From Nocardia caishijiensis NBRC 108228 (GTDB taxonomy: Bacteria > Actinomycetota > Actinomycetes > Mycobacteriales > Mycobacteriaceae): a stretch of DNA of 64,000 bases. This document shows positions 26,410 to 35,258 of this stretch, in pieces. The first letter of the stretch is position 1. Every line of letters starts with the position of its first letter. The notes under the pieces were generated by a model that was not told the origin of the DNA, ran no database searches, and worked only from the letters and a program-made list of their open reading frames with translations. The stretch spans positions 62,001 through 126,000 of the forward strand of contig NZ_BDBE01000033.1 of the NCBI RefSeq assembly GCF_001612825.1. The letters run 5' to 3'. Made by a program: the position numbers and the translations under genes.

Positions 26410-27750
26410 CTACACAGGTTTGGCGTCCCGCACGCCGCTCGGCGCACGCACCGGCAGGAGCACGAGTAGTCCGACGACGAGGACGACCAGCAGGCCGACG
26501 ATACCGGCACGGTCGTTGTGGAAAGCCCAGGCGAACAGGCCGAACAGGGCAGGTGCGAGGAACGAGACGGCACGGCCGGTGGTGGTGTACAGGCCGAACA
26601 GCTGACCTTCGCGCCCAGGCGGCGCCAACCGGGCGAGGAACGATCGGGCCGAGGCCTGCGCGGGACCGACGAAGACAGTGAGCGCGAGACCGAAGATCCA
26701 GAACATCAGCGGCCCGGTGACCACCAGCAGCACCGCCCCGCACCCGATCATCCCGATCAGCGAACCGACGATCACCCGCTTGGGGCCGAGCCGGTCGTCG
26801 AAACGCCCCGCCGCGATCGCCGCCGCCCCAGCAACCACGTTCGCGGCCACGCCGAACAGCAGTACGTCGGCGTCGGCGAAGCCGTACACCCCGACCGCCA
26901 GCACGGCCCCGAAAGTGAACACCCCGGCCAATCCGTCGCGGAAGATGGCGCTGGCCAGCAGGAACCACACGGTGTGCCGATCGGTGGCCCACAGCTCGCG
27001 CACATCACGCCACAGCACCCGGTAGGAGCCGAGGAAGCCGACCCGGTCGGCGCCGGGATCGGCGCCGGTGCGCGGCAGTTCGGGCACCGTGAACAGCACC
27101 GGCAGCGCGAACACGGTGAACCAGACGGCGGCGAGCACGATCACCAGGCGCACATTGAGGCCCTGATCGGTCGGCATGTCGAGCAGGCCGCGCCGGTCGC
27201 CGTCACCGGCGAGGAAGCCGACATAGCAGGCGAGCAGCAGCACGATGCCGCCGAAATAGCCCATCGCCCAACCGAATCCGGATACCCGACCGACCGTCGC
27301 CGGTGTCGACACCTGGCGCATCATCGCGTTGTACGGCACCGTGGCCAGTTCGAAGGTGGCCGAGGCGAACCCGAGCAGCGCCAGACCCAGCCACAGGTCG
27401 TTGTGGTCGTCGTGGACGAAGAACATCAGTGCCATCGCCCCGACGGTGAGCGCGGTGAGGGTGGCCAGCGCGCGTTTGCGCGACCCGACGGCGTCGAAGT
27501 ACTGCCCGCACACCGGTGCCGTCAACGCGACAACCAGGCCCGCACCGGCCAGCGCCCAGCCGAGCCAGGCGCTCGCGGAGATCGTGCCGGGCAGGTCGTC
27601 GCCGACCTTGTCGGTGAGATACACCGAGAACACGAAGGTGAGCGTCACGGCCTGGAACGCCGAGGACCCCCAATCCCACAGTCCCCACGCCGTCACCTGT
27701 CCGCGTCCGGCCGCCTCACCGATGGTCGCGGACGCGCTCACCTCGGTCAT
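26410..27750 (-). CDS. MFS transporter, Atg22/UMF1-like
   Basis: 446 residues, 12 predicted membrane helices. The N-terminus WGLWDWGSSAFQAVTLTFVF and the motif VPYNAMMRQVSTPATVGRVS are typical of the UMF1 (vacuolar effluxer Atg22-like) branch, which in bacteria has no fixed substrate. Start ATG 27750 is selected; the extended frame crosses the padR promoter. Divergent from padR. Confidence 0.88.
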   Translation of the reverse strand: MTEVSASATIGEAAGRGQVTAWGLWDWGSSAFQAVTLTFVFSVYLTDKVGDDLPGTISASAWLGWALAGAGLVVALTAPVCGQYFDAVGSRKRALATLTALTVGAMALMFFVHDDHNDLWLGLALLGFASATFELATVPYNAMMRQVSTPATVGRVSGFGWAMGYFGGIVLLLACYVGFLAGDGDRRGLLDMPTDQGLNVRLVIVLAAVWFTVFALPVLFTVPELPRTGADPGADRVGFLGSYRVLWRDVRELWATDRHTVWFLLASAIFRDGLAGVFTFGAVLAVGVYGFADADVLLFGVAANVVAGAAAIAAGRFDDRLGPKRVIVGSLIGMIGCGAVLLVVTGPLMFWIFGLALTVFVGPAQASARSFLARLAPPGREGQLFGLYTTTGRAVSFLAPALFGLFAWAFHNDRAGIVGLLVVLVVGLLVLLPVRAPSGVRDAKPV

Positions 27751-27817
27751 GCACCGAGGGTAACGGCGGGTTCGGCGCCCGGCAGGGCATCGACGATCCG
27801 CCACGCCGTCAATGGAT

Positions 27818-27833
27818 ATGAACCTGGTTGCAT
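27818..27833. promoter_or_regulatory. Candidate PadR operator
   Basis: ATGAACCTGGTTGCAT, an imperfect palindrome with ATG-N10-CAT ends, similar to the PadR pattern ATGT-N8-ACAT. A wider GGATATG...CATATCC pair (27814 and about 27850) surrounds it. It lies 31 bases before the padR start. Confidence 0.5.
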
Positions 27834-27863
27834 AGGACCGCTGGTTGCGCATATCCTCGTCGC

Positions 27864-28418
27864 ATGGCACTCGAGCACGCGCTCCTGGTCTCGCTGAGCG
27901 AGCGAGCAGGCTCCGGCTATGAACTGGCCCGCCGATTCGACAAGTCGATCGGCTACTTCTGGAGTGCCACCCACCAGCAGATCTACCGCGTGCTCAAGCG
28001 GATGGAGGAAGCGGGCTGGGTCACCGTTGAATCGGTCGCCCAGCAGGGCAAACCCGACAAGAAGGTGTACGCGGTCGCGCCCGCCGGAGCCGACGAACTG
28101 GCCCGCTGGATCGCCGAGCCCGTCGAGTCGACACCCACCCGCGACGAACTCGGCGTCAAGGTGCGTGGCGCCGCGCACGGCGATATCGACGCCGTCCGCG
28201 CCGAGGTGGCCCGTCATCGCGCCGAACACGCGCGACGCCTCGAGGAGTACCAGCTCAGCGAGAAGAAATTCTTTCCGGTGCCGGACCAGCTCTCCGGCAC
28301 CGCTCTGCACCAGTACCTGGTGCTGCGCGCGGGCATCCGCGCGGAGACCGGTTACGTCGAATGGTGCGACGAAGTACTGCAGGCCCTGCGACCGCGAAAA
28401 GGTGACCATCGCCCATGA
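27864..28418 (+). CDS. PadR-family transcriptional regulator
   Basis: 184 residues. N-terminal winged helix (LEHALLVSLSERAGSGYELA; FWSATHQQIYRVLKRMEEAG; wing KVYAVAPAGADELARWI) and a C-terminal helical dimerisation domain typical of PadR subfamily 1. Its stop overlaps the start of fadH as ATGA (28415-28418), so regulator and enzyme are made together. It probably represses this operon and perhaps the divergent MFS gene. Confidence 0.93.
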   Translation: MALEHALLVSLSERAGSGYELARRFDKSIGYFWSATHQQIYRVLKRMEEAGWVTVESVAQQGKPDKKVYAVAPAGADELARWIAEPVESTPTRDELGVKVRGAAHGDIDAVRAEVARHRAEHARRLEEYQLSEKKFFPVPDQLSGTALHQYLVLRAGIRAETGYVEWCDEVLQALRPRKGDHRP

Positions 28419-30445
28419 CTGCCTATCCCCATCTGTTCGAGCCCCTCGACCTCGGCCACACCACCCTGCGCAACCGGGTGGTCATGGGCTCCATGCACAC
28501 CGGTCTGGAAGACCGCGCCTGGGACACCAACAAGCTCGCCGCCTACTTCGCCGAGCGCGCCCGCGGCGGTGTCGGGCTCATCATCACCGGCGGCTACGCA
28601 CCCAACCGCACCGGCTGGCTCCTCCCGTTCGGTGGCAAGCTCACCACCAGGACCGAGGCCTACCGGCACCGGCGCATCACCAAGGCGGTGCACGACGAAG
28701 GCGGCAAGATCGCCATCCAGATCCTGCACGCGGGCCGCTACTCCTATATGCCGACCAGCGTTTCGGCCTCGGCGATCAAGTCGGCGATCAACCCGTTCAA
28801 GCCGCGCGCGCTGTCGGCCAAAGGCATCGAACGCACCATCGACGACTACGCCCGGTGCGCCGGGCTGGCCAAGTTCGCCGGATACGACGGCTGCGAGATC
28901 ATGGGCGGTGAGGGCTACTTCATCAACCAGTTCCTCGCGCCCCGCGTGAACAAGCGCACCGACAAGTGGGGCGGCACCCCGGAGAACCGGCGGCGACTGC
29001 CGGTGGAGATCGCCCGCCGCATCCGCGCCGAGGTGGGCCCCGATTTCATCATCGTGTTCCGGTTGTCGATGGCCGAGCTCGTGGAGAAGGGTCAGACCTT
29101 CGACGAGATCGTCGCGCTCGCACAGGAATTGGAGGCCGTCGGCGTCGACATCCTCAACACCGACATCGGCTGGCACGAGGCTCGGGTGCCGACCATCGTC
29201 ACCTCGGTGCCGCGTGCGGCGTTCGTGGAGTTCACCGCCAAGATCGCCCGCAAGGTGACCATCCCGGTGTGCGCGTCGAACCGGATCAACATGCCCGAGA
29301 TCGCCGAGGAGATCCTCACCCGGGGCGACGCGGCCCTGATCTCGCTGGCGCGTCCCCTGCTCGCCGACCCCGACTGGGCGAACAAGGCGCGCGGCGACCG
29401 CGCCGACGAGATCAACACCTGCATCGCCTGCAACCAGGCCTGCCTCGACCACGCCTTCGGCAACAAGAAGGTGTCGTGCCTGGTGAACCCGCGCGCGGGC
29501 AGCGAGACCACCCTCAACCTGCTGCCCACCCGCCGCGCCAAGCGCATCGCCGTGGTCGGCGCGGGCCCCGCCGGACTCTCGGCAGCGGTGAACCTGGCCG
29601 AGCGCGGCCACCACGTCGACCTGTTCGAGGCCGACGACAAGATCGGTGGCCAGTTCGACATCGCCCGCCGCATCCCCGGCAAGGAGGAGTTCGACGAGTC
29701 GATCCGCTACTTCCGCCGCAAGATCGAGCTCACCGGTGTACGACTGCACCTCGAAAAGCGTGTCAGCGCGACCGAACTGATCGACGGCGGCTACGACTCG
29801 GTCGTGCTGGCCACCGGTGTGCGCCCCCGTATCCCCAACATCCCCGGCATCGACCACCCGATGGTCCTGTCGTACGCGGAGCTGGTGAAGCAGGAGAAGC
29901 CGGTCGGCAAGAAGGTCGCGGTGATCGGCGCGGGCGGCATCGGTTACGACGTGAGCGAATACCTCACCGTCGACGGGCATCCCACGCTCAAGCTCGACGA
30001 GTGGAAGGAGGAGTGGGGCGTCGACTCCGACAACGAGCAGGTACCCGGCCAGCTCAAGCAGCCCAACCCCTCCCCCGCCGCCCGCGATGTCGTGCTGCTG
30101 CAACGCAAGTCGACACCGTTCGGTAAGGATCTCGGCAAGACGTCCGGGTGGGTCCACCGTGCTGCGCTCAAGGCCAAGGGTGTCGAGCAGATCGGTGGGG
30201 TGAACTACGAGCGCATCGACGACGCGGGCCTGCACATCAGCTTCGGCGAGAAGCGTGAGAAGCCGCGAGTGATCGAGGTGGACAACGTGATCGTTTGTGC
30301 CGGGCAGGAATCGGTGCGTGAACTCGAAGAACCCCTCCGCGCCGCAGGCATCGACCTCCACCTCATCGGCGGCGCCGAACTGGCCGCCGAACTCGACGCC
30401 AAACGAGCCATCGACCAGGGCACCCGCCTGGCCGCCCGCCTCTAG
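28415..30445 (+). CDS. fadH: NADPH-dependent 2,4-dienoyl-CoA reductase
   Basis: 676 residues with three modules. An old-yellow-enzyme FMN barrel spans 1 to about 330. Four Fe-S cysteines follow (Cys336, 339, 343, 355 in CIACNQACLDHAFGNKKVSC). An FAD/NADPH domain has VVGAGPAGLSAAVNLAERG and VAVIGAGGIGYDVSEYL. It removes double bonds at even positions so polyunsaturated acyl-CoAs can be beta-oxidised. Matches Rv1175c in length. Coupling to padR is unusual for fadH and suggests inducible use. Confidence 0.95.
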   Translation: MTAYPHLFEPLDLGHTTLRNRVVMGSMHTGLEDRAWDTNKLAAYFAERARGGVGLIITGGYAPNRTGWLLPFGGKLTTRTEAYRHRRITKAVHDEGGKIAIQILHAGRYSYMPTSVSASAIKSAINPFKPRALSAKGIERTIDDYARCAGLAKFAGYDGCEIMGGEGYFINQFLAPRVNKRTDKWGGTPENRRRLPVEIARRIRAEVGPDFIIVFRLSMAELVEKGQTFDEIVALAQELEAVGVDILNTDIGWHEARVPTIVTSVPRAAFVEFTAKIARKVTIPVCASNRINMPEIAEEILTRGDAALISLARPLLADPDWANKARGDRADEINTCIACNQACLDHAFGNKKVSCLVNPRAGSETTLNLLPTRRAKRIAVVGAGPAGLSAAVNLAERGHHVDLFEADDKIGGQFDIARRIPGKEEFDESIRYFRRKIELTGVRLHLEKRVSATELIDGGYDSVVLATGVRPRIPNIPGIDHPMVLSYAELVKQEKPVGKKVAVIGAGGIGYDVSEYLTVDGHPTLKLDEWKEEWGVDSDNEQVPGQLKQPNPSPAARDVVLLQRKSTPFGKDLGKTSGWVHRAALKAKGVEQIGGVNYERIDDAGLHISFGEKREKPRVIEVDNVIVCAGQESVRELEEPLRAAGIDLHLIGGAELAAELDAKRAIDQGTRLAARL

Positions 30446-30831
30446 ACCCGGTCGTCCGACGCGACGGACGGCCGTTCGCAGCGCCCCCATCCACCGAACT
30501 CGCATCCGGTGGGTGGGGTGTTGTTTTCGATACAGGTTCGGTGTAAGGCACCCTGAAGTCTCGAGCGAGGTTCCTTTACGATCGAAATCATACTTACGCG
30601 GGTCGGCCGGGACGACCTAACGAAACCAACTCCGGTTGCGCTGCTCGTCGAGGGGAAATGTCAGCACGAAGACGCCATCAAAAAGTCACTGCGGGAGGCT
30701 GGCGATGCTGCGACTTCCGCTGGCGAGGCGATAGTCAAGGTTTTTGCCGATGTTCCTATCCCTCTCGGCGCAGACCTCGAGATGATTCTTTACACATACC
30801 AGGTCAACCCTGATCAACAGAAGATGACGAA
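30446..30831 (+). pseudogene. Low-GC region with a decayed coding frame
   Basis: GC falls markedly from about 30.54 kb. One frame stays open from about 30556 to beyond 30850 with sensible composition: FTIEIILTRVGRDDLTKPTP, then HEDAIKKSLREAGDAATSAG and VKVFADVPIPLGADLEMILY. It has no good start and is in a different frame from the toxin-tip gene that follows. Probably the upstream part of a broken gene or an unrelated foreign fragment. Confidence 0.4.
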
Positions 30832-31095
30832 ATGGCCCAACGAGCGATGGACCTGTACAACAACGAACTCGGCCGAAGGATTGCCACGGAGAATCCTGGA
30901 CTCGGTCCTGTGGGATTGCAGAACAAGATCATTGATGCGTGGAACAATGGTGATGGAGCCGTGATCGATCAGAACGGCAACCTCGCCAGGCCCCGCGGGA
31001 CCACCCTCGGCTACGAACCACCTACCGCGTTGATCGATCAGCAGCAATCACTGCCCGGCTCATTGATTCCGGACAACAAGCCGTCTCCCAAATGA
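30832..31095 (+). CDS. DUF6973-type toxin tip (short or truncated)
   Basis: 87 residues. AQRAMDLYNNELGRRIATEN, then GLQNKIIDAWNNGDGAVIDQ is the C-terminal part of the DUF6973 domain, which I know from the ends of polymorphic and type VII-secreted toxins. The usual first half with the HAYWNA-like helix is absent, so it may be an orphan tip or a remnant, since the preceding open frame is shifted. A lipoprotein gene follows 39 bases later, as immunity genes often do. Low GC compared with flanks indicates transfer. Confidence 0.6.
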   Translation: MAQRAMDLYNNELGRRIATENPGLGPVGLQNKIIDAWNNGDGAVIDQNGNLARPRGTTLGYEPPTALIDQQQSLPGSLIPDNKPSPK

Positions 31096-31134
31096 CCTAA
31101 CCCCGACGTGGGTCGACACCTCAAAGGAGCTTCG

Positions 31135-31647
31135 GTGCGTACTCGGAAACGGATGAGCAGCCTGCTGTTGGCGTTCGTAGCCACGGTAGCCTTCACCTCG
31201 GTCGCCGGATGCAGTTCCTCATCGAACGGTGAACAAATCACCGTACAGGACGGGAGTCCTGCCTTGACTGCGGCTTTCGCGCATCTCTTGGAAGAAAAGG
31301 GAACCGCCCGATTGGGCGATATCATCACATCATCCGGCGCTCAAATCGGTCCATGGGACCGGATGTACAGCTTCAACTCCCCCAATACCAGCGACGAACT
31401 CAATCGAGCACTGGGAACGGACGGAGCGAAATGGACCGGGCTGCACACCCACTCCGAATCTACAACACAGGTGTTCGTGCACGATGGCAAAGTTGTCTTT
31501 GCCTACGACGACAGAGACCGAGGCCCCATCGTCAAGAGACTCACCTATGCCACTCCAGACTCCATCGTGAGCCCAAAATCAGCTGTAACCAAAGGTATTG
31601 GTGGCGAGCACACAATCTGGTATTTGGAGATACAGGGATCCTCGTGA
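31135..31647 (+). CDS. Lipoprotein, candidate immunity partner
   Basis: 170 residues. Signal peptide MSSLLLAFVATVAFTSVAGC with a clear lipobox (SVAGC), then a polar domain (GPWDRMYSFNSPNTSDELNR; FVHDGKVVFAYDDRDRGPIV). GTG 31135 is chosen because AAAGGAG stands five bases before it. No family recognised. Position directly after a DUF6973 tip suggests that it protects the cell from that toxin; this is inference. Confidence 0.65.
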   Translation: MRTRKRMSSLLLAFVATVAFTSVAGCSSSSNGEQITVQDGSPALTAAFAHLLEEKGTARLGDIITSSGAQIGPWDRMYSFNSPNTSDELNRALGTDGAKWTGLHTHSESTTQVFVHDGKVVFAYDDRDRGPIVKRLTYATPDSIVSPKSAVTKGIGGEHTIWYLEIQGSS

Positions 31648-31767
31648 TCGAGGGATCCGCGCAGAACTGACCCCACTGACGCGCAGGTAGGATGGTGTGC
31701 TGGAAATGCGACGGTCGCCGACTCAAATGCATTGACAGCTGGAATACGCAATTCGCAACCACAGCTC

Positions 31768-32934
31768 TCAGCACACGCATAGTTCGTGGAGCAGTGTTCT
31801 GAGGTCGTGGCCTTCGGGCGTTTCGTACCAGCGTAGGTGACCCAGAAGCCAGTCGTGGTAGGCGATTTCGGCGTTGCGGGGTTCCTGGGGGATCGTGAGG
31901 AAGTAGTCGATCTCGGAGAGTTCGTAGCCGAGGTGTGCCAGGGGGAGCAGATCCGGTAGCAGTCGGCTTTCCGCGTGGTTCAGCGGACGGATGGATTGGT
32001 AGCCCTCGAACAGGGCCGTGATCTGGTCCGTGCGAACGTTGGCGGGGCCGCGGTCCCGGAGGGAGATCCAGTCCACGGCGGTACGTTCCACGGTGGTGGC
32101 GAGGTCGAAGACGGCGGTGGTGCGGTCGGACAGACCGAAATCGATCACCGAGGTCACCTCGTGGTCGCGCCAGAGGAGATTGGTGGGGTGCCAATCACCA
32201 TGCGTCCACAAGGGTTCGACGGTGGTGGGATCGGCGCGGAGATCGGGGACTTCCGTGCGCCAATCGCGGTCGGCGAGGAAGGCCGCGAGAGCGGGCCGAC
32301 GCGCGGTATGCCATTCGAAGGCGCTGACGACGTCGTTGTGCATGCTGGCGAGCAACGGGCGGGCGGGACGGGCGGGGGCATCGAAACACTCTGCCGCCGA
32401 ATGCAATCGGGCCAGCATCGTGCCTGCTCCGGCGGCGTCCTCGACGTCGCGGAACGGTGTCCAGGAAAAGTCCGCGCGATACCGATCGTCCCCTTCTCCC
32501 GCCTGATGCACCTCATAGACGAACGCATGACGATGATCGGCGTGGCCGTCACCCGCGCTGACGGGCACGACGTCGAACCGGTGCTGCCCGAGCCGGTCGC
32601 AGGAGGCAGCCGACTGCGACGCGGACCCGGTGACGGTGCGCACCTCCGGCACCGGAATCCCGCGTGCGCGTAGATGTGCCATGAACCGGTGCTCCTCCGC
32701 CAGGGCAACCGGGTCACGCAGCGCACTCGGCAACCGTTTGACGACGAATCGCTCACTGCCGGTGCGCACCCCGACCGTCGCGGAAAGCGGTCGCGCACTG
32801 CGCCATTCGATCGTCGTCCCATCCAGGCCCCACGTGGCCGCGACGGCAGAGGAGGCTTCGGCTTCGGTGAGCGCGGGCCATGTCGGTGCGGCAAGCGGCT
32901 CGTCGCCCATCCCGAAAACGCGCTCCTCATCCAT
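31768..32934 (-). CDS. Aminoglycoside phosphotransferase-like kinase
   Basis: 388 residues, protein-kinase-like fold. Brenner motif THGDWHPTNLLW (HGDxxxxN), metal-binding SVIDFGLSD, N-lobe VVKRLP lysine. This family includes antibiotic, choline and homoserine kinases; the substrate is not evident and resistance should not be assumed. ATG 32934 and ATG 32910 are both possible starts. No operon partner; a small low-GC zone lies downstream. Confidence 0.8.
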   Translation of the reverse strand: MDEERVFGMGDEPLAAPTWPALTEAEASSAVAATWGLDGTTIEWRSARPLSATVGVRTGSERFVVKRLPSALRDPVALAEEHRFMAHLRARGIPVPEVRTVTGSASQSAASCDRLGQHRFDVVPVSAGDGHADHRHAFVYEVHQAGEGDDRYRADFSWTPFRDVEDAAGAGTMLARLHSAAECFDAPARPARPLLASMHNDVVSAFEWHTARRPALAAFLADRDWRTEVPDLRADPTTVEPLWTHGDWHPTNLLWRDHEVTSVIDFGLSDRTTAVFDLATTVERTAVDWISLRDRGPANVRTDQITALFEGYQSIRPLNHAESRLLPDLLPLAHLGYELSEIDYFLTIPQEPRNAEIAYHDWLLGHLRWYETPEGHDLRTLLHELCVC

Positions 32935-33072
32935 CGCTCGGGCTCCGTCCGGCCGCCCGGCGCCTCGGGGAGAGCCGACGGGTTCGACATCGCGGGATGG
33001 CCGCCGGGTAGCCGACAGCGTCACCGACGCGCCGGAACGGCCGTGGCCTGAGCACCCCGCCGCGCCGCCGAG

Positions 33073-34401
33073 TCACCGTCGCCGACCGACGACCACGACG
33101 ACACCGGTCGCGGCGCCTGCCGCGAGGAAGGAGAAGAGCGATGCCGAGGTCCACCAGGTCGGGTGCACGCCGAGCGCGTCCTGGATCCCGATCCACTGGT
33201 CGGCCCACCACGACACCGAGCCGGGATTGCACAGCTGGTACACCACGAAGCCGATCGCCCAGGGCAGCAGCATGATCGGGCGGGCGGGCGAGTTGTCGGA
33301 CAGGTCCCAGCCGGTTCGGCCGCGCCCGAAGAAGTAGTCGACCACGAGCACGGCGGTGAGGGGAACGAACACCGAGCCGATGAGCAGCAGGAAGTTCGCG
33401 TAAGAACTGAAATCGCGCACATTCAGGGCGAAGACGGTGGCGAGCACGCCGACGACGGCGGCCAGGATGCGGCGATCCACCCTCGGCAGCAGGTTCTGCA
33501 GCGACATGGCCGTGGAGTACACGTTGGCGAAGGACTGGTCGGTCTCGCGCAGCACGAGCACCGCGAAGAACACCCAGCCCGCGGTGATCCCGAGGAACGA
33601 GTCGAACAGTTGGTTCGGGTCGCCACCCACGTGCAGCAGGGCGACGATACCCAGCAGGTAGCACCAGATCTGGGCCACCGAATACCCGATCACGGTGGCA
33701 CCGCCCGCCACCTTCACCGACCGCGAATGCCGGGTGTAATCGGCGGCCAACGGCACGAACGACACCGCGACGGCGAGTGCGGTGTCCACGGCGGGGAAGA
33801 ACCCGGACCAGGAGGTCTGCCCCAAGTCGGGCAGTGGCTGACGCAGCATCTGCACGGTGAAATACAGCATGGCGATGCCGACGGCCACGGTCACGTACCG
33901 CCGCAGGATGCCGACCACGTGCATCGGCCAGATCGCCATCACCGTACTCAGCGCCCCGGCCGCGATCACCGCCACCGCGTGCGGCACCCGGTCGCTGGTG
34001 AGCGCCGCGATGCCCGCCGCGATAACCGTCAGTTCGTAGACACCCCAGCCGACGCACTGCACCACGTTGGCGACCGTCGGCAGCCCGGACAGTCTGGTGC
34101 CGAACAGCCCACGGAAATTGGCCATCGCGGGCGCACCGGTTCCGGCACCGACCGCACCGGCGGCGGCCACCATCGACGTGCCGACGATCGTGCCGACCAC
34201 GGTCGCCAGCACCGCCCCGAGCAGCGGCAACCGGTCGTACCCTGGCGGCTGCAGCACGTAGACGGCCCCGGTGAACCCGATCAGGCTCACCCCGAGATTG
34301 GTCCAGAAGGCGGCCTGGTCGGCGAAACCGAATGTGCGCGGCGGCTCGGTGGTGAGCAGCAGCGGCGCCTCCTGGGCGCGGGGCGAGGAGTCAGTTGTCA
34401 T
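33073..34401 (-). CDS. NCS1-family cytosine/purine permease
   Basis: 442 residues, 12 membrane helices. FGFADQAAFWTNLGVSLIGF, NVVQCVGWGVYELTVIAAGI and the SFVPLAADYTRHSR motif are features of the CodB-type cytosine/purine transporters. Start at 34401 (MTTDSS) is preferred; ATG 34413 adds four residues. Divergent from the mycolate reductase with about 50 bases between starts. No cytosine deaminase gene is nearby. Confidence 0.88.
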   Translation of the reverse strand: MTTDSSPRAQEAPLLLTTEPPRTFGFADQAAFWTNLGVSLIGFTGAVYVLQPPGYDRLPLLGAVLATVVGTIVGTSMVAAAGAVGAGTGAPAMANFRGLFGTRLSGLPTVANVVQCVGWGVYELTVIAAGIAALTSDRVPHAVAVIAAGALSTVMAIWPMHVVGILRRYVTVAVGIAMLYFTVQMLRQPLPDLGQTSWSGFFPAVDTALAVAVSFVPLAADYTRHSRSVKVAGGATVIGYSVAQIWCYLLGIVALLHVGGDPNQLFDSFLGITAGWVFFAVLVLRETDQSFANVYSTAMSLQNLLPRVDRRILAAVVGVLATVFALNVRDFSSYANFLLLIGSVFVPLTAVLVVDYFFGRGRTGWDLSDNSPARPIMLLPWAIGFVVYQLCNPGSVSWWADQWIGIQDALGVHPTWWTSASLFSFLAAGAATGVVVVVGRRR

Positions 34402-34450
34402 GGCAACTGCCATGCTATGGCCGGGCGGGCGATCCCCTAAGCTTCGCCGT

Positions 34451-35254
34451 GTGAGCCTGCCCTCCCCCACTGCTGACAATCGTGCCGTCGTCACCGGCGC
34501 GTCCTCCGGTATCGGTACCGCCCTTGCCGCCGAACTGGCGGGGCGCGGCTATTCGCTGATCCTCGTCGCCCGGCGCGGCGAGATCCTGACCGAACTGGCG
34601 CAGCGGTTGACGCTGGCGCACGGCATCACCGCCGAGGTCCGCGCCGTCGACCTCGCCGACCGCACCCAGCGTGCGAGTCTGGTCGACGAGTTGTCGGTGC
34701 GCGATATCGCGATTCTGTGCAACAACGCGGGCATCGCCACCTTCGGCCCCGTCGCCGAACTCGACTTCGCCTACGAACGCGCCCAGATGGAGCTCAACGC
34801 CACCGCCGTCCACGATCTCACGCTGGCCGTGCTGCCCGGCATGATCGAGCGCAAGGCGGGCGGCATCCTCATCAGCGGTTCGGCGGCGGGCAACATGCCC
34901 ATCCCGAACAACGCCACCTACGCGGCGTCGAAGGCGTTCGCCAACACCTTCTCCGAGTCGCTGCGCGGTGAACTCAAGGACAGCGGGGTCAACGTCACCC
35001 TGCTCGCGCCCGGCCCGGTTCGTACGGAAACGCCTGCGCCGGAAGAGGAGTCGATCGTCGACAAGATGGTCCCCGACTTCCTGTGGGTGTCGAGCGAATA
35101 CACCGCCAAGGTGTCGATCGACGCGCTGGCCCGCAACAAGATGCGCATCGTCCCCGGCCTCATCAGCAAGGGCATGAGCGTGGCGGGCAACTACGGTCCG
35201 CGCGCGATGACCGCGCCGATCGCGGGTGCCTTCTACAAGAAGCTCGGCGGCTGA
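34451..35254 (+). CDS. cmrA: Mycolate reductase CmrA
   Basis: 267 residues, SDR fold: VVTGASSGIGTALAAELAGR, NNAGIATFGPVAELD, catalytic YAASKAFANTFSESLRGELK. The stretch AVLPGMIERKAGGILISGSA and the ending AGAFYKKLGG match Rv2509/CmrA as I remember it nearly word for word. CmrA reduces the 3-oxo intermediate made by Pks13 to mature mycolic acid. GTG 34451 is the start. Its presence marks a mycolate-producing organism and anchors the Rv2509-Rv2524c-like order. Confidence 0.93.
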   Translation: MSLPSPTADNRAVVTGASSGIGTALAAELAGRGYSLILVARRGEILTELAQRLTLAHGITAEVRAVDLADRTQRASLVDELSVRDIAILCNNAGIATFGPVAELDFAYERAQMELNATAVHDLTLAVLPGMIERKAGGILISGSAAGNMPIPNNATYAASKAFANTFSESLRGELKDSGVNVTLLAPGPVRTETPAPEEESIVDKMVPDFLWVSSEYTAKVSIDALARNKMRIVPGLISKGMSVAGNYGPRAMTAPIAGAFYKKLGG

Positions 35255-35258
35255 CCCG

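Noticed and set aside
31768..32934. Calling the phosphotransferase an aminoglycoside resistance gene
   Set aside because: The fold is shared with choline, homoserine and other kinases and no resistance-specific feature is visible.
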